DNA of 44,815 nt from an uncultured Chitinophagaceae bacterium (GCA_903830285.1 CAIKTE010000035.1:1-44815), one strand, 5' to 3'; positions 33,982 to 44,520 are shown, numbered from the stretch's first letter. Translations and numbers: made by a program. Notes: generated from the letters alone by a model not told the origin.

Positions 33982-35364
33982 ATGAGGAAATTTCTTTTTC
34001 TTATTTGTTTGTGTTTATCATTCATCATAAGTAACAACACTTATGCTACATTATATGATTTACATGAAGTATCCGACTCAAGGAATCCAAAAAACAACCA
34101 AGAGCCTGAGACAGTTGTTGTGAACATTATCCCGCACCAAAAAAACGGGTTGTTCGATGCCAAACATCCGGTAAAATATAATGTAGAGGTTTTCAATAAT
34201 TATCGAACAGAGCAGGATGGAAAAATTTCTGTTGAAGTAAGAAATATCACCGGTAGTATCGTAGGGATCAGTGAGGTTGATTTTAAAGTAAAGGCCAACA
34301 ACAAAAAAATGATTGAGTGGAAAATACCCGTTGAAAACCCCGGGTTTTATGATATCATCGTCAAAGTAAACCTTACAGAATACGATGATACTATCCGAAA
34401 CGTTTTTGGGTATAAACCTTTTGAAATAGCAACTCCCATTCATAAACCTGCGGATTTTGATGTATTCTGGCAAAAAGCGAAAGACGATCTGCATGCAGTC
34501 AATCCTGAATATAGGATCACCCCTGATGACATTCTTTCCACACCTACACACCAAGTTTATCTCGTGGAAATGAATTCCTTAGATAATGTAAAAATTTATG
34601 GATGGCTTACTATACCCCGGGCAAAGGGGAAGTATCCTGTTTTGTACGGTTTGGGAGGATACAAAGTAGAAATGAAGCCTTTGTTCTTTGATGACTTTGC
34701 ACACTTCACCATTAATGTTCGAGGCATAGGAGAAAGCAATCATGTAATCAATCCCGATAATCAGGAAATACTGACGCTGCATCTGGAAGACAAAAACAAA
34801 TATGTATATCGGGGCATTTATATGGATTGTGTTCGTGGCATGGATTTTCTTCTTGCGAATGAAAAAATGGGATTGGATATTTCACGAATCGGATTATTTG
34901 GTGGAAGCCAGGGAGGAACTTTGACCTGGATCGTAGCCGGACTTACCCAAAAAACGATCTTTTGTGTGCTAGACAATCCAACCTTTTGTGATTTTCATAC
35001 AAACTTTGATATCTGTGTAAACAGACAACAGCCAGAAGCAGGATTCATTATTAAATTCTTAAAGGAATTTTTGAAAAGGAACGGCAACATTTCCAAAGAG
35101 AAAATGTTGACCACTCTTTCTTATTTTGAAGCACAGAATTTTATATCAGAAGTTAAATGTCCTTCCTTGGTGGGTATTGGTTTATTGGATCTGATGGCAC
35201 CTCCAACTTGTACACTGAGTACATATAACAGAATAAGCAATGAATTAAAGAAAAAGAGTGAGCTGTTTTCATTTCCTGATATGGCCCATGAGGTTCCAAT
35301 GGAGCATAATACTTTCAAGAGTACCTGGTTCTATGAAGGTGCCGTTAAAAAATTATCCAAGTAA
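33982..35364 (+). CDS. secreted acetyl-xylan-esterase-like alpha/beta hydrolase (AXE1 family)
   Basis: The 460-residue protein has a signal peptide (MRKFLFLICLCLSFIISNNTYA), an N-terminal beta-sandwich (about 45-150) and an AXE1-type hydrolase domain. Family signs are PADFDVFWQKAKDDL (about 157-171), NVRGIGESN and the nucleophile elbow GGSQGG with S309; D403 in GLLDLMAPP and H436 in MAHEV complete the probable triad. AXE1 enzymes remove acetyl groups from xylo- or cephalosporin-type substrates; the substrate here is unknown. An outer-membrane protein gene starts 1 base after the stop, so the two are a unit. Confidence 0.9.
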   Translation: MRKFLFLICLCLSFIISNNTYATLYDLHEVSDSRNPKNNQEPETVVVNIIPHQKNGLFDAKHPVKYNVEVFNNYRTEQDGKISVEVRNITGSIVGISEVDFKVKANNKKMIEWKIPVENPGFYDIIVKVNLTEYDDTIRNVFGYKPFEIATPIHKPADFDVFWQKAKDDLHAVNPEYRITPDDILSTPTHQVYLVEMNSLDNVKIYGWLTIPRAKGKYPVLYGLGGYKVEMKPLFFDDFAHFTINVRGIGESNHVINPDNQEILTLHLEDKNKYVYRGIYMDCVRGMDFLLANEKMGLDISRIGLFGGSQGGTLTWIVAGLTQKTIFCVLDNPTFCDFHTNFDICVNRQQPEAGFIIKFLKEFLKRNGNISKEKMLTTLSYFEAQNFISEVKCPSLVGIGLLDLMAPPTCTLSTYNRISNELKKKSELFSFPDMAHEVPMEHNTFKSTWFYEGAVKKLSK

Positions 35365-35365
35365 A

Positions 35366-36181
35366 ATGCTGAAAAGAATAGTCATAGGATGTTTCTTGTT
35401 TTTATTTTATAACCAATTACTGGCTGATTGGCCTATAGGTAAGAACAGAACTACGCTTATTCCTACCTATACCTATTTTCGTTCAGCCAAATATTTTGAT
35501 TCGACCGGAAAAGTCATAGGCTTTGGTCCAGGTGATCATTTCACTTCCAATACATTCAGTCTGTATTTTGCACATGGCCTTTCCCGAAGATTGGATCTTA
35601 TTGTCAATTTGCCCTATACCAGCGTTAGTTCCAGTTCAAATGGCGTAACTCAATCAAAAGCAGGGTTCGGGGATGCTCAGATCGGTTTTGCCTTACATTT
35701 TCCCCTAAAGGATCTAAAACAATTCATTACAACTAAGGCGATCTTTATTTTTCCTTTATACCAGAACCTGAAAGAACCTTATTTAGGTTTTGCCTCAAAG
35801 GGAATTCAATTAGCAGCAAATTATTCCTTCAATCCATTGCCGCATACGTATTTAATAACTGAAGCTTCCTATACCAGATACTTTGATGAAATAACCGGCC
35901 CTAATCAGTTTGGGTATAGCATTACCTGTGGAACCATGTTCCTCGATTATAATTATATTTCTGCCAACCTTTCTGGTGTGATTTCAAGCAGTAGTGATAA
36001 GGGCTTTAATACAAATCTTCTGGTAAACAAAGATTTTAGTTATGGCAAAATTTCACTTGCCTATGGAAGAAAAATATTTAGAAATATTACACCCTATATT
36101 CAGGGTTTCTATACCATTTATGGAAAGAATGCCGGTGTTGGTTATGGTGCAAGTTTATTCGCAATCATTAAACTGCCTTAA
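35366..36181 (+). CDS. outer-membrane beta-barrel protein, transporter-like
   Basis: From the ATG at 35366 the product is 271 residues with a signal sequence (MLKRIVIGCFLFLFYNQLLA), then strand-rich sequence with alternating residues: LIPTYTYFRSAKYFD, SLYFAHGLSRRLDLIVNLPY and GFGDAQIGFALHFPL, ending in GYGASLFAIIKLP. The middle resembles small outer-membrane barrels of the transporter or phenol-degradation MetA-like type. The longer frame from 35258 overlaps the esterase and is rejected. It is coupled to the esterase gene upstream, and a terminator lies at 36225-36255. Confidence 0.78.
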   Translation: MLKRIVIGCFLFLFYNQLLADWPIGKNRTTLIPTYTYFRSAKYFDSTGKVIGFGPGDHFTSNTFSLYFAHGLSRRLDLIVNLPYTSVSSSSNGVTQSKAGFGDAQIGFALHFPLKDLKQFITTKAIFIFPLYQNLKEPYLGFASKGIQLAANYSFNPLPHTYLITEASYTRYFDEITGPNQFGYSITCGTMFLDYNYISANLSGVISSSSDKGFNTNLLVNKDFSYGKISLAYGRKIFRNITPYIQGFYTIYGKNAGVGYGASLFAIIKLP

Positions 36182-36224
36182 TAAATCCATTCAAACAATA
36201 TAGTTTTCAGAATATCTTGAAAAC

Positions 36225-36255
36225 AAAAAAGTCCCGCAATTGCGAGACTTTTTTA
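36225..36255. terminator. bidirectional intrinsic terminator between barrel gene and tRNA-Leu
   Basis: AAAAAAGTCCCGCAA and TTGCGAGACTTTTTT pair with one mismatch, giving U runs on both strands. It ends the barrel gene (+) and the tRNA-Gly/tRNA-Leu transcript (-). Confidence 0.88.
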
Positions 36256-36261
36256 TTGGTG

Positions 36262-36347
36262 TGCCCCAGGCGGGACTTGAACCCGCACGGCCGTTGCTGA
36301 CCACAGGATTTTAAGTCCTGCGTGTCTACCAGTTCCACCACCAGGGC
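36262..36347 (-). tRNA. tRNA-Leu (TAA anticodon)
   Basis: A long-variable-arm cloverleaf of 86 nt. The acceptor GCCCTGG pairs with CTGGGGC (two G-T pairs), the anticodon arm has stem CAGGA/TCCTG and anticodon TAA, the variable arm is class II, and the T arm is GCGGG-TTCAAGT-CCCGC. CCA is not encoded directly after the discriminator A. It is co-transcribed with tRNA-Gly upstream. Confidence 0.95.
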
Positions 36348-36384
36348 ATCCAAAAAAAATTCCATCATTGAAGATGGAAAGTTT

Positions 36385-36460
<76 letters not shown>

Positions 36461-36491
36461 TTTTTATTTATAAGAACTTTAATTGGGAGTG

Positions 36492-36522
36492 CAAATTTAG
36501 CCATCTAAAGTTCACTACAAAA
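36492..36522 (-). promoter_or_regulatory. promoter of tRNA-Gly and tRNA-Leu
   Basis: On the minus strand TTTTG (36522-36518) and TAAATTTG (36499-36492) are spaced by 18 bases, about 30 bases before tRNA-Gly. Confidence 0.65.
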
Positions 36523-36540
36523 TTTTTTTATGCTGTTCGC

Positions 36541-36741
36541 TTATTTATACTTGGGTGTGTATAAAGTATTATCTGGAACTTTTACATCGGGTTTGCCTGT
36601 ATAACGGTGCTCATAAAGGTTATAACAGCCGCCGAAGATAAAAGCGATCACCACAAATACCTGTAAATAAAATAAGAATCTTGATGAATTTACCCAGTTT
36701 TTAGTAAAATCTTTTTCGTTTTCTATGACTTCTTGTGACAT
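36541..36741 (-). CDS. small single-pass membrane protein (66 residues)
   Basis: From the ATG at 36741 a 66-residue protein begins MSQEVIENEKDFTKNWVNSS, has one membrane segment (about 21-42) and a short polar tail ending PDNTLYTPKYK. A TATTTTTG box at 36762-36769 lies about 20 bases upstream and supports this start; a longer frame to 36852 overlaps the GT2 gene. No family is recognised. It lies directly after the GT2 gene on the same strand. The residue pattern suggests a real gene. Confidence 0.62.
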   Translation of the reverse strand: MSQEVIENEKDFTKNWVNSSRFLFYLQVFVVIAFIFGGCYNLYEHRYTGKPDVKVPDNTLYTPKYK

Positions 36742-36761
36742 ATTTAAAATTGAGTTCGTTG

Positions 36762-36769
36762 CAAAAATA
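36762..36769 (-). promoter_or_regulatory. -7 box of the 66-residue gene
   Basis: The minus strand reads TATTTTTG. The -33 element is poor. Confidence 0.4.
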
Positions 36770-36784
36770 AGGGAGCAAATGAAA

Positions 36785-37810
36785 TTATGCGTGCTTCTTT
36801 TCAACAATTTCCCGGAAGAATCGCTTATTCCGGATAAAATGTTGCCACACAATGGCTCCTTTATACACTCCGCTTAGTGAAATCATGGGCTTTTTCTCTA
36901 AAGAAGGCTGCTTTTTCCCAAAGATCCCCCATCCCACTACTGCCCAATGTGCTTTCACTATAGCTTTAAAAAAGTCAACATCTCCCGTTAATAAGCCTTT
37001 CCAGGCAGAAATAGCATCTAATAAAAACCGAAATGGTAATTTCCAGCATTTTTCTGATAAAGGAAGATTTTTGCATAACATCGTCAGGTTATTCCTGAAA
37101 TTCAGAAATACTTTTCGTCCGCCTCGTGGTAATGTACCTGCGCCCACATGATAAACTACACTCTTTGGACAAACAAATATTTTATATCCCGCCAACTGCA
37201 TTCTCCAGCAAAGATCTATCTCTTCCTGATGGGCAAAAAAGCTTGCATCAAATCCATTCAATGCATGAAAGACTTTGCTACGAACAAACATGGCAGCGCC
37301 AGTTGCCCAAAATACTTCTTCGATTGTGTCATATTGATGTTCTTCTTTTTCCAGCACATCAAATATCCTCCCTCTAGAAAATGGGTAACCCAAACTGTCG
37401 ATCCACCCGCCACTTGCGCCGGCATATTCAAATAAGTGGGGTTGATGATAGGATAATAATTTAGGCTGACAGGCAGCTATCTTTTCATTAGACTGCATCA
37501 GATCAATGATCGGTTCTATCCAGTTCGCAGTTACTTCTACATCGCTGTTCAGTAAAACATAATATTCTGCCAGCACATGCTGCAATGCCCAATTATATCC
37601 GCCGGCAAAACCATCATTCTGTGTATTTAAGATAATTTCAACTGAAGGAAAATGAATCCTTACAAATTCAACAGAATCATCAACAGAAGCATTATCAGCC
37701 AGCACTATCTTCTTATTGGAATAGGTTGATGCGATCACCGAAGGAAGAAATCTTTCGAGATAATTTCTCCCATTAAAATTGAGAATAACTATGGCTACCG
37801 ATGCTTGCAT
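36785..37810 (-). CDS. glycosyltransferase family 2
   Basis: The 341-residue protein begins MQASVAIVILNFNGRNYLER (ATG at 37810, preceded in frame by a TTG), typical of GT2 (GT-A fold). It has the DXD-like LLNSDVEVT (near residue 91), WATGAAMFVRSKVFHALNGFD and FFAHQEEIDLCWRMQLAGYK (about 170-215) with the ED catalytic-base region of rhamnosyl-type transferases. A hydrophobic C-terminal part (about 240-320) probably associates with the membrane. It probably adds a sugar, perhaps rhamnose, in cell-envelope glycan synthesis. It stands apart from the polysaccharide region at 1.4-7.7 kb. Confidence 0.93.
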   Translation of the reverse strand: MQASVAIVILNFNGRNYLERFLPSVIASTYSNKKIVLADNASVDDSVEFVRIHFPSVEIILNTQNDGFAGGYNWALQHVLAEYYVLLNSDVEVTANWIEPIIDLMQSNEKIAACQPKLLSYHQPHLFEYAGASGGWIDSLGYPFSRGRIFDVLEKEEHQYDTIEEVFWATGAAMFVRSKVFHALNGFDASFFAHQEEIDLCWRMQLAGYKIFVCPKSVVYHVGAGTLPRGGRKVFLNFRNNLTMLCKNLPLSEKCWKLPFRFLLDAISAWKGLLTGDVDFFKAIVKAHWAVVGWGIFGKKQPSLEKKPMISLSGVYKGAIVWQHFIRNKRFFREIVEKKHA

Positions 37811-38048
37811 CAATAATTCTATTTATTTGCGAAAATAAGCTTACAAATTATAAGAATTCTTATTTCTTTGTTAACAGCAGTTTTCGCCAAAGAAGTCTTT
37901 AGAAAATGGAATCAGTTGTTAAAATACCCAATTCAGGGTTCACTATTTTATGACATCATTCCGAATAATAAAGTTTACTAAAAAAATATAAGGATCGCGG
38001 ATTAACTTTAATCGTGTTAATTTAAATACTTACGCTAATATTTTCCAT

Positions 38049-38492
38049 ATGAAAAGAAATTTATTTCTCATTCTTGCAGCAAGTTTATTTCTACTGAGTT
38101 TCCGCCAACAGGATGATGATGCTGCTGCCATTAAAAAATTATTGGAAAAAGAGGCTGCTACCTGGAGATCAGGTGATATTGCTGAACATGCAGCATGCTG
38201 GCATATTCAATCGTATAGCAGGATACTTGTTTCAACTGCAGAAGGCACTACGTTTGACGTTCCTCCCGAAAATATGGTCAAATCATCCAATTCAATGGGC
38301 AATGGCGGTTTTGCAGTGATGAGCAATTACAAAGTAAGCATTCATGGAAATGATGCATGGGTAAGTCATGATGAAGAATCAACTGCAAAAGATGGTAAGA
38401 AGACTTATTCTTACGAGATCAGGATATTGGAGAAAATAAATAAAGAATGGAAATTAGTAGGGCAATCTATTCATATCTATCATCCTAAATAA
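38049..38492 (+). CDS. secreted NTF2-like (SnoaL/DUF4440-type) protein
   Basis: The 147-residue protein has a signal peptide (MKRNLFLILAASLFLLSF) and an NTF2-like fold: AAAIKKLLEKEAATWRSGDI (about 25-44), then VMSNYKVSIHGNDAWVSHDE and the closing strands YEIRILEKINKEWKLVGQSI. Such proteins are enzymes or binding modules; no catalytic residue can be assigned. The 238-base gap upstream has no gene; TTAATTTAAATACTTACGC is seen near its end. Confidence 0.78.
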   Translation: MKRNLFLILAASLFLLSFRQQDDDAAAIKKLLEKEAATWRSGDIAEHAACWHIQSYSRILVSTAEGTTFDVPPENMVKSSNSMGNGGFAVMSNYKVSIHGNDAWVSHDEESTAKDGKKTYSYEIRILEKINKEWKLVGQSIHIYHPK

Positions 38493-38587
38493 ACCTGAAT
38501 ACTCTTTTACTATTTTGTATTCCATCACGATACTGTAATGCTTACATACAACAAAATATTCTGTACTTTCAATCTTCATTCTGCATT

Positions 38588-39514
38588 ATGAAAAACTTAT
38601 CAGTCAGTTACATCATTTTATTTTTTTTAAGCTTCTCTTTTATGAGCCATGCACAAACGACTATTCCATTATACGATGGCATCATACCCAACAATAAACC
38701 AACAACAAAGCCTGAAACAAATATGGGCAATGGAAGGATCGCAGGTGTAACGACACCAACACTAACCGTTTATTTGCCCGAGAAAAAAGATTCATTCTTA
38801 ACCGCTGTGATCATTTGTCCGGGTGGTGGTTATGCAAGACTGGCAACAGAACATGAAGGACATGAAGTAGCAAAAACATTTAACGCTAAAGGTGTTGCTG
38901 CATTTGTTTTGAAATACAGGATACCTGCCGACAGCAGCATGAACAATAAAGAAATTGTTCCGTTGCAGGATGCCGAAAGAGCGATACAATTAGTGCGTGA
39001 AAAAGCAAAAGAATGGAATATCGATCCCAATAAGATTGGTATCATGGGATTTTCTGCAGGCGGCCATTTGGCTTCAACATTGGGAACACATTTTAATATG
39101 GTGGTGATCGATAATCCAAAAAATATTGATCTGCGTCCCGACTTTATGATATTGGGTTATCCGGTGATCAGTTTTGCCGACAGCCTTGCCCATATGGGCT
39201 CTCGTGAGAATCTAATTGGCAAGAATGCAAGTGCCGAAAAAATAAAACTATTCTCGAATGAACTTCAGATAACAGCTCAAACACCACCAACATTCTTAGT
39301 TCATGCTGCAGATGACAAAACAGTAAAAGTGGAGAATACGATCTTATTTTTCGAAGCTTTACAAAAGAATAAAGTGCCTTCCGAAATGCATATTTATGAA
39401 AAAGGTGGACATGGTTTTGGTTTGCACAATCCAACCACAAAATCAGATTGGTTTGATACTGCCATCAACTGGATGGTGAGTAACAAGTTGATGAAGGGTG
39501 ACGCCATTAAATAG
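38588..39514 (+). CDS. secreted alpha/beta hydrolase, BD-FAE/acetylesterase-like
   Basis: The 308-residue protein has a signal peptide (MKNLSVSYIILFFLSFSFMSHAQ), the oxyanion-hole segment CPGGGYARLATEHEG (about 78-92), the nucleophile elbow GFSAGGHLAS (S156), an aspartate in HAADDKTVKVEN and a histidine in KGGHGFGLHN. This places it among Bacteroidota acetyl or feruloyl esterases acting on plant polysaccharides. There are no neighbouring glycoside hydrolases, so the substrate is uncertain. It converges with the ABC-F gene. Confidence 0.92.
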   Translation: MKNLSVSYIILFFLSFSFMSHAQTTIPLYDGIIPNNKPTTKPETNMGNGRIAGVTTPTLTVYLPEKKDSFLTAVIICPGGGYARLATEHEGHEVAKTFNAKGVAAFVLKYRIPADSSMNNKEIVPLQDAERAIQLVREKAKEWNIDPNKIGIMGFSAGGHLASTLGTHFNMVVIDNPKNIDLRPDFMILGYPVISFADSLAHMGSRENLIGKNASAEKIKLFSNELQITAQTPPTFLVHAADDKTVKVENTILFFEALQKNKVPSEMHIYEKGGHGFGLHNPTTKSDWFDTAINWMVSNKLMKGDAIK

Positions 39515-39540
39515 TACTAACATTAACTACATTATTACAA

Positions 39541-39577
39541 AAGTTAAAGCCATTCAAAAATTGAATGGCTTTAACTT
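39541..39577. terminator. perfect 17-bp inverted repeat between convergent genes
   Basis: AAGTTAAAGCCATTCAA and TTGAATGGCTTTAACTT pair perfectly across AAA. It has the position of a terminator for both the esterase (+) and ABC-F (-) genes, but the flanking U-runs are weak. Heptads of TAAGTT type continue from its right arm. Confidence 0.65.
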
Positions 39578-39599
39578 ATAACTTAATACTTACAACTTA
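39571..39599 (-). repeat. 7-bp periodic repeat, site 5
   Basis: On the minus strand TAAGTTG, TAAGTAT, TAAGTTA, TAAGTTA, next to the 3' end of the ABC-F gene and overlapping the inverted repeat arm. Confidence 0.6.
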
Positions 39600-39609
39600 T
39601 CAATTTCTT

Positions 39610-41307
<1,698 letters not shown>

Positions 41308-41361
41308 TTACTGAAAAGGCTGTCCAAAACGGGCAAAAAGATATGTTTAGTAGGTTTCCTA

Positions 41362-41443
41362 TGTCAACTTGGCGCTTAAGCCTTATATAAGCCTAACATA
41401 AGCCTAGTATAAGCCTAGTGTAAGTCATATAAAAGCCTCATAT
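41362..41443 (+). repeat. 11-bp periodic repeat element, copy B
   Basis: Header TGTCAACTTGGCGCTT (41362-41377), then six 11-base units in register: AAGCCTTATAT, AAGCCTAACAT, AAGCCTAGTAT, AAGCCTAGTGT, AAGTCATATAA, AAGCCTCATAT. Same header and phase as copy A (1254-1324), in opposite orientation on the chromosome. Confidence 0.88.
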
Positions 41444-41544
41444 AATTCTGTAAAAACAGTGCTCAAATTCTCCATTTTGTCAGGTTTTGACATAAACCCT
41501 TTTAAAAAGCTGTTTTTGAGCTATTTGTTACATGACCTCAACAA

Positions 41545-41577
41545 AAAAGAGCAGCCTTCTTTCAAAAGCTGCTCTTC
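41545..41577 (-). terminator. probable terminator of the M16 protease gene
   Basis: On the minus strand AAGAGCAGCTTTT and AAAAGGCTGCTC-like arms pair around positions 41577-41549, followed by CTTTTTTGTTG. It lies 20 bases after the stop codon. Confidence 0.75.
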
Positions 41578-41596
41578 GTTCTGAGATCTTTTTATT

Positions 41597-44497
41597 TTAC
41601 AGATCGCCTATTTTATTTCCATCCACATCCAATTCTACGATATCATATCCCAATCTCTTTAGACCGGGCAGGATCAGTTGCTTATCTCCTACCAATAAAA
41701 TATTCATCTTGTTAACGTCTACATACCTTTTGGCGATGCCATCAATATCTTTCTTGCTGATATTTTTTAAGATCGTGTTTTGCTGTGTTACAAAGTCAGC
41801 CGGCAGATTATAGGTTAATATTCTTCCTATGAATGCTGCTTTCTGAATTCCTGTTTCGTAATTACGTGCATCACTTTGTCCGATAGAGCTTTTTGTGAAT
41901 GCCATCTCTTCATTGGTTGTTCCGGTAGCTACATATGTTTTTAATTCTTTCATCACTTCATACAAAGCACTATCCGTTGCACCTGCTTTAATACCGCTGC
42001 TGAAAGTAAATGCGCCTGTATATTTATTTCCGGAGAAACCACTTCTTGCGCCATATGTCCATCCTTTGTCTTCACGCAAATTCATATTCAAGCGACTATT
42101 AAATGCACCGCCTAAAGCATAATTGGTGATGCCTGCTTTATAGAATTCACCTGTTGCATCGTATTTCAATCCGGTAACGGCACCCACACGAAATTCTGTT
42201 TGCGCGGCTTTGGGAATATTCACTAAATAGATCCTTGTCTTTTCAATGGCAGGTGCTGCTGCAGGTGCCGGCAGACTGAAAGATCTATTCGGCAATTTAT
42301 TCAAAAAAGCAAGTTTTGGAACTATCTCTGATTGTTTAATATCACCTACTACTATTACTTTTCCTTCTTCAGCAGTGATATAATTATCATAATAATTCTG
42401 AATGTCGGCAAATGCAATATTACCAATGGTTTCCACTGTTCCGCCTGTTGGAACACCCAGGATATTATTGCTGCCGTAACTCAGTCTTTCATATACATTG
42501 GTAGCAACTCCTGCAGGCTGATTCTTGTTGTTTTGTAAACGCTGGATCAGCTGACGTTTTGTTCTGGTGAATACATCTTCCTTGAACACCGGATTCAACA
42601 TTCTTTCTTCCAACAATGCAATTGTTTTATCAACATTCTTCTTTAAGGTTTGAATAGTGAACACGATGCCGTCTTCTGCATCATTCACACTAACACTGCT
42701 TCCCAGTTTTTCCAGTTCATTAGAAAATTGTTCGCTTGTATAATTCTTAGTGTCCTCATTCATCAGTGTGGCAAACAGATTCACCCATCCTGCTTTTGAT
42801 AAATTATTTGCTTCCAATAACCAACCGCCTTTTAAAGTAACAGTGATCGTTACTGTTGGGATCTCGGTATTTTCTGTACCGATCAGTTTTATTTTATTGG
42901 GAAGTGTACTGGTATAGAATGCAGGAACTTTTACTACAGGATTAGCTCCGGTACCGGGAACTTTTGACCGGTCGAAATTATCTTTTGCTTTTACATATTT
43001 CAAAGCACCATAACCATAATTGGGTGCAGTGTAATGAGATTGATCCACCACATAATTATCGGCAGCGGCTTTTAAATTTTCGCCAGCCTTTGTTAATACA
43101 CTAACAATAACATGGTGTTTGTCTTTTACATATTTGTTGTACACACGCATCACATCTTCCTTCGATAAGTTTTGATACATCTTCAACAGTTTACCGGTCA
43201 TGTTCGGTGTACCTGCAAATGTTTGAAATGCTGCTAACTGACTTACTTTACCCGAAACACTTGCCAGACCATTAATGGTTCTGCTTTCATAAGTGCTTTT
43301 AAATTTCTGAATGTCTTCATCAGTCACACCACGCTTTTCAAATTCTGCAAAAGCCTGCTGAACCAATTGCTGCATTTCTCCCAGTGTTTTACCGGGATAA
43401 GGAGTAACTGAAACAGAGAATTCACCAGCCAATTCGCTTAACTGACTGCTGGCACTTGCTTGCAGCGCTTTCTGATCTTTGATGAGGAATTGATAGAATA
43501 CAGAACTGCGGTTTCCACCACCTCCGCCGCCTCTTCCACCACCACCACGGCCACCGCCTCCACCACCGCCGCCTAATACCTGTGATAAGCAAGCCAATGC
43601 TGCCATATCATCATTGTATTCAGGAACGGTTGGATATACTAATCTTAATTGTGCTGCTCTTGCATAGTTATCGGTATAACTCACATATCGGTCCTGGTCT
43701 AAAACAACAGGTGCTAATTTTACAGGTTGCACATCCGGACAACGAGGAATAGAACCAAAATACTTCTCAGCCAGTTTAATGATGTCGGCTGTATGCACAT
43801 CACCGCCAACAGTTAATGTGGCATTATTAGGACCATACCAACGCATAAAGAAATTCTTCAGATCATTCACACTTACTTTATTCAATTCCTCAATGTATCC
43901 GATCGTTAACCATGAATAAGGATGACCATAAGGATATAAATTCTTGGCGGTCACTTCACTCACCAACCCATAAGGTTGGTTATCGTAATTCTGTCCGCGT
44001 TCATTCTTAACAGTGGCACGTTGTACTTCAAATTTTTGCTGTGTTACAGCGTCCAATAAAAAGCCCATACGGTCGGCTTCCAGCCAGAGCATTTTCTCCA
44101 CCTGATTACTAGGAACAGTTTCATAATAATTGGTCCTGTCGCGATTGGTAGAACCATTTAATGTACCACCTGCTTCAGTCACTAATTTAAAATGCTGCTG
44201 ATTGGTCACATGATCACTTCCTTCAAACATCATGTGTTCGAAGAAATGAGCAAAACCGCTTTTGCCGATCTCTTCTCTGGATGAACCAACATGATAAGTA
44301 ACATCAACATGTACGATGGGATCGCTATGATCTTCATGTACCACCACCGTTAAACCATTGGATAAAATATATTTTTCGTAAGGGATCACGATCTCATCCC
44401 CTTTTTTTGTGATCTTTTCTACCAGCTTTGTTTGAGCGAAACTGCTAAGCTGTAAAAAGAATGCAGCGATAAACAATAAGAAGATTCTTTGTTTCAT
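41597..44497 (-). CDS. secreted M16 (pitrilysin/insulinase-type) zinc metalloprotease
   Basis: From the ATG at 44497 the protein has 966 residues and a signal peptide (MKQRIFLLFIAAFFLQLSSFAQ). The N-terminal M16 domain has the inverted zinc motif HFFEH (H84, E87, H88) and the downstream ligand in VKNERGQNYDNQPYG. The C-terminal half is the non-catalytic M16 pair. Between them, near residue 310-335, lies a remarkable poly-glycine tract with a few arginines. Such periplasmic proteases cleave peptides inside a closed chamber formed by the two halves. An upstream frame to 44638 would bury the signal and is rejected. Confidence 0.94.
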   Translation of the reverse strand: MKQRIFLLFIAAFFLQLSSFAQTKLVEKITKKGDEIVIPYEKYILSNGLTVVVHEDHSDPIVHVDVTYHVGSSREEIGKSGFAHFFEHMMFEGSDHVTNQQHFKLVTEAGGTLNGSTNRDRTNYYETVPSNQVEKMLWLEADRMGFLLDAVTQQKFEVQRATVKNERGQNYDNQPYGLVSEVTAKNLYPYGHPYSWLTIGYIEELNKVSVNDLKNFFMRWYGPNNATLTVGGDVHTADIIKLAEKYFGSIPRCPDVQPVKLAPVVLDQDRYVSYTDNYARAAQLRLVYPTVPEYNDDMAALACLSQVLGGGGGGGGRGGGGRGGGGGGNRSSVFYQFLIKDQKALQASASSQLSELAGEFSVSVTPYPGKTLGEMQQLVQQAFAEFEKRGVTDEDIQKFKSTYESRTINGLASVSGKVSQLAAFQTFAGTPNMTGKLLKMYQNLSKEDVMRVYNKYVKDKHHVIVSVLTKAGENLKAAADNYVVDQSHYTAPNYGYGALKYVKAKDNFDRSKVPGTGANPVVKVPAFYTSTLPNKIKLIGTENTEIPTVTITVTLKGGWLLEANNLSKAGWVNLFATLMNEDTKNYTSEQFSNELEKLGSSVSVNDAEDGIVFTIQTLKKNVDKTIALLEERMLNPVFKEDVFTRTKRQLIQRLQNNKNQPAGVATNVYERLSYGSNNILGVPTGGTVETIGNIAFADIQNYYDNYITAEEGKVIVVGDIKQSEIVPKLAFLNKLPNRSFSLPAPAAAPAIEKTRIYLVNIPKAAQTEFRVGAVTGLKYDATGEFYKAGITNYALGGAFNSRLNMNLREDKGWTYGARSGFSGNKYTGAFTFSSGIKAGATDSALYEVMKELKTYVATGTTNEEMAFTKSSIGQSDARNYETGIQKAAFIGRILTYNLPADFVTQQNTILKNISKKDIDGIAKRYVDVNKMNILLVGDKQLILPGLKRLGYDIVELDVDGNKIGDL

Positions 44498-44520
44498 GAG
44501 TTTTGGTTTTTTGAGAAGTT

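Noticed and set aside
38798-39440. Minus-strand open frames within the second esterase gene
   Set aside because: They are antisense to a gene with clear signal peptide and catalytic motifs, and show no recognisable family.
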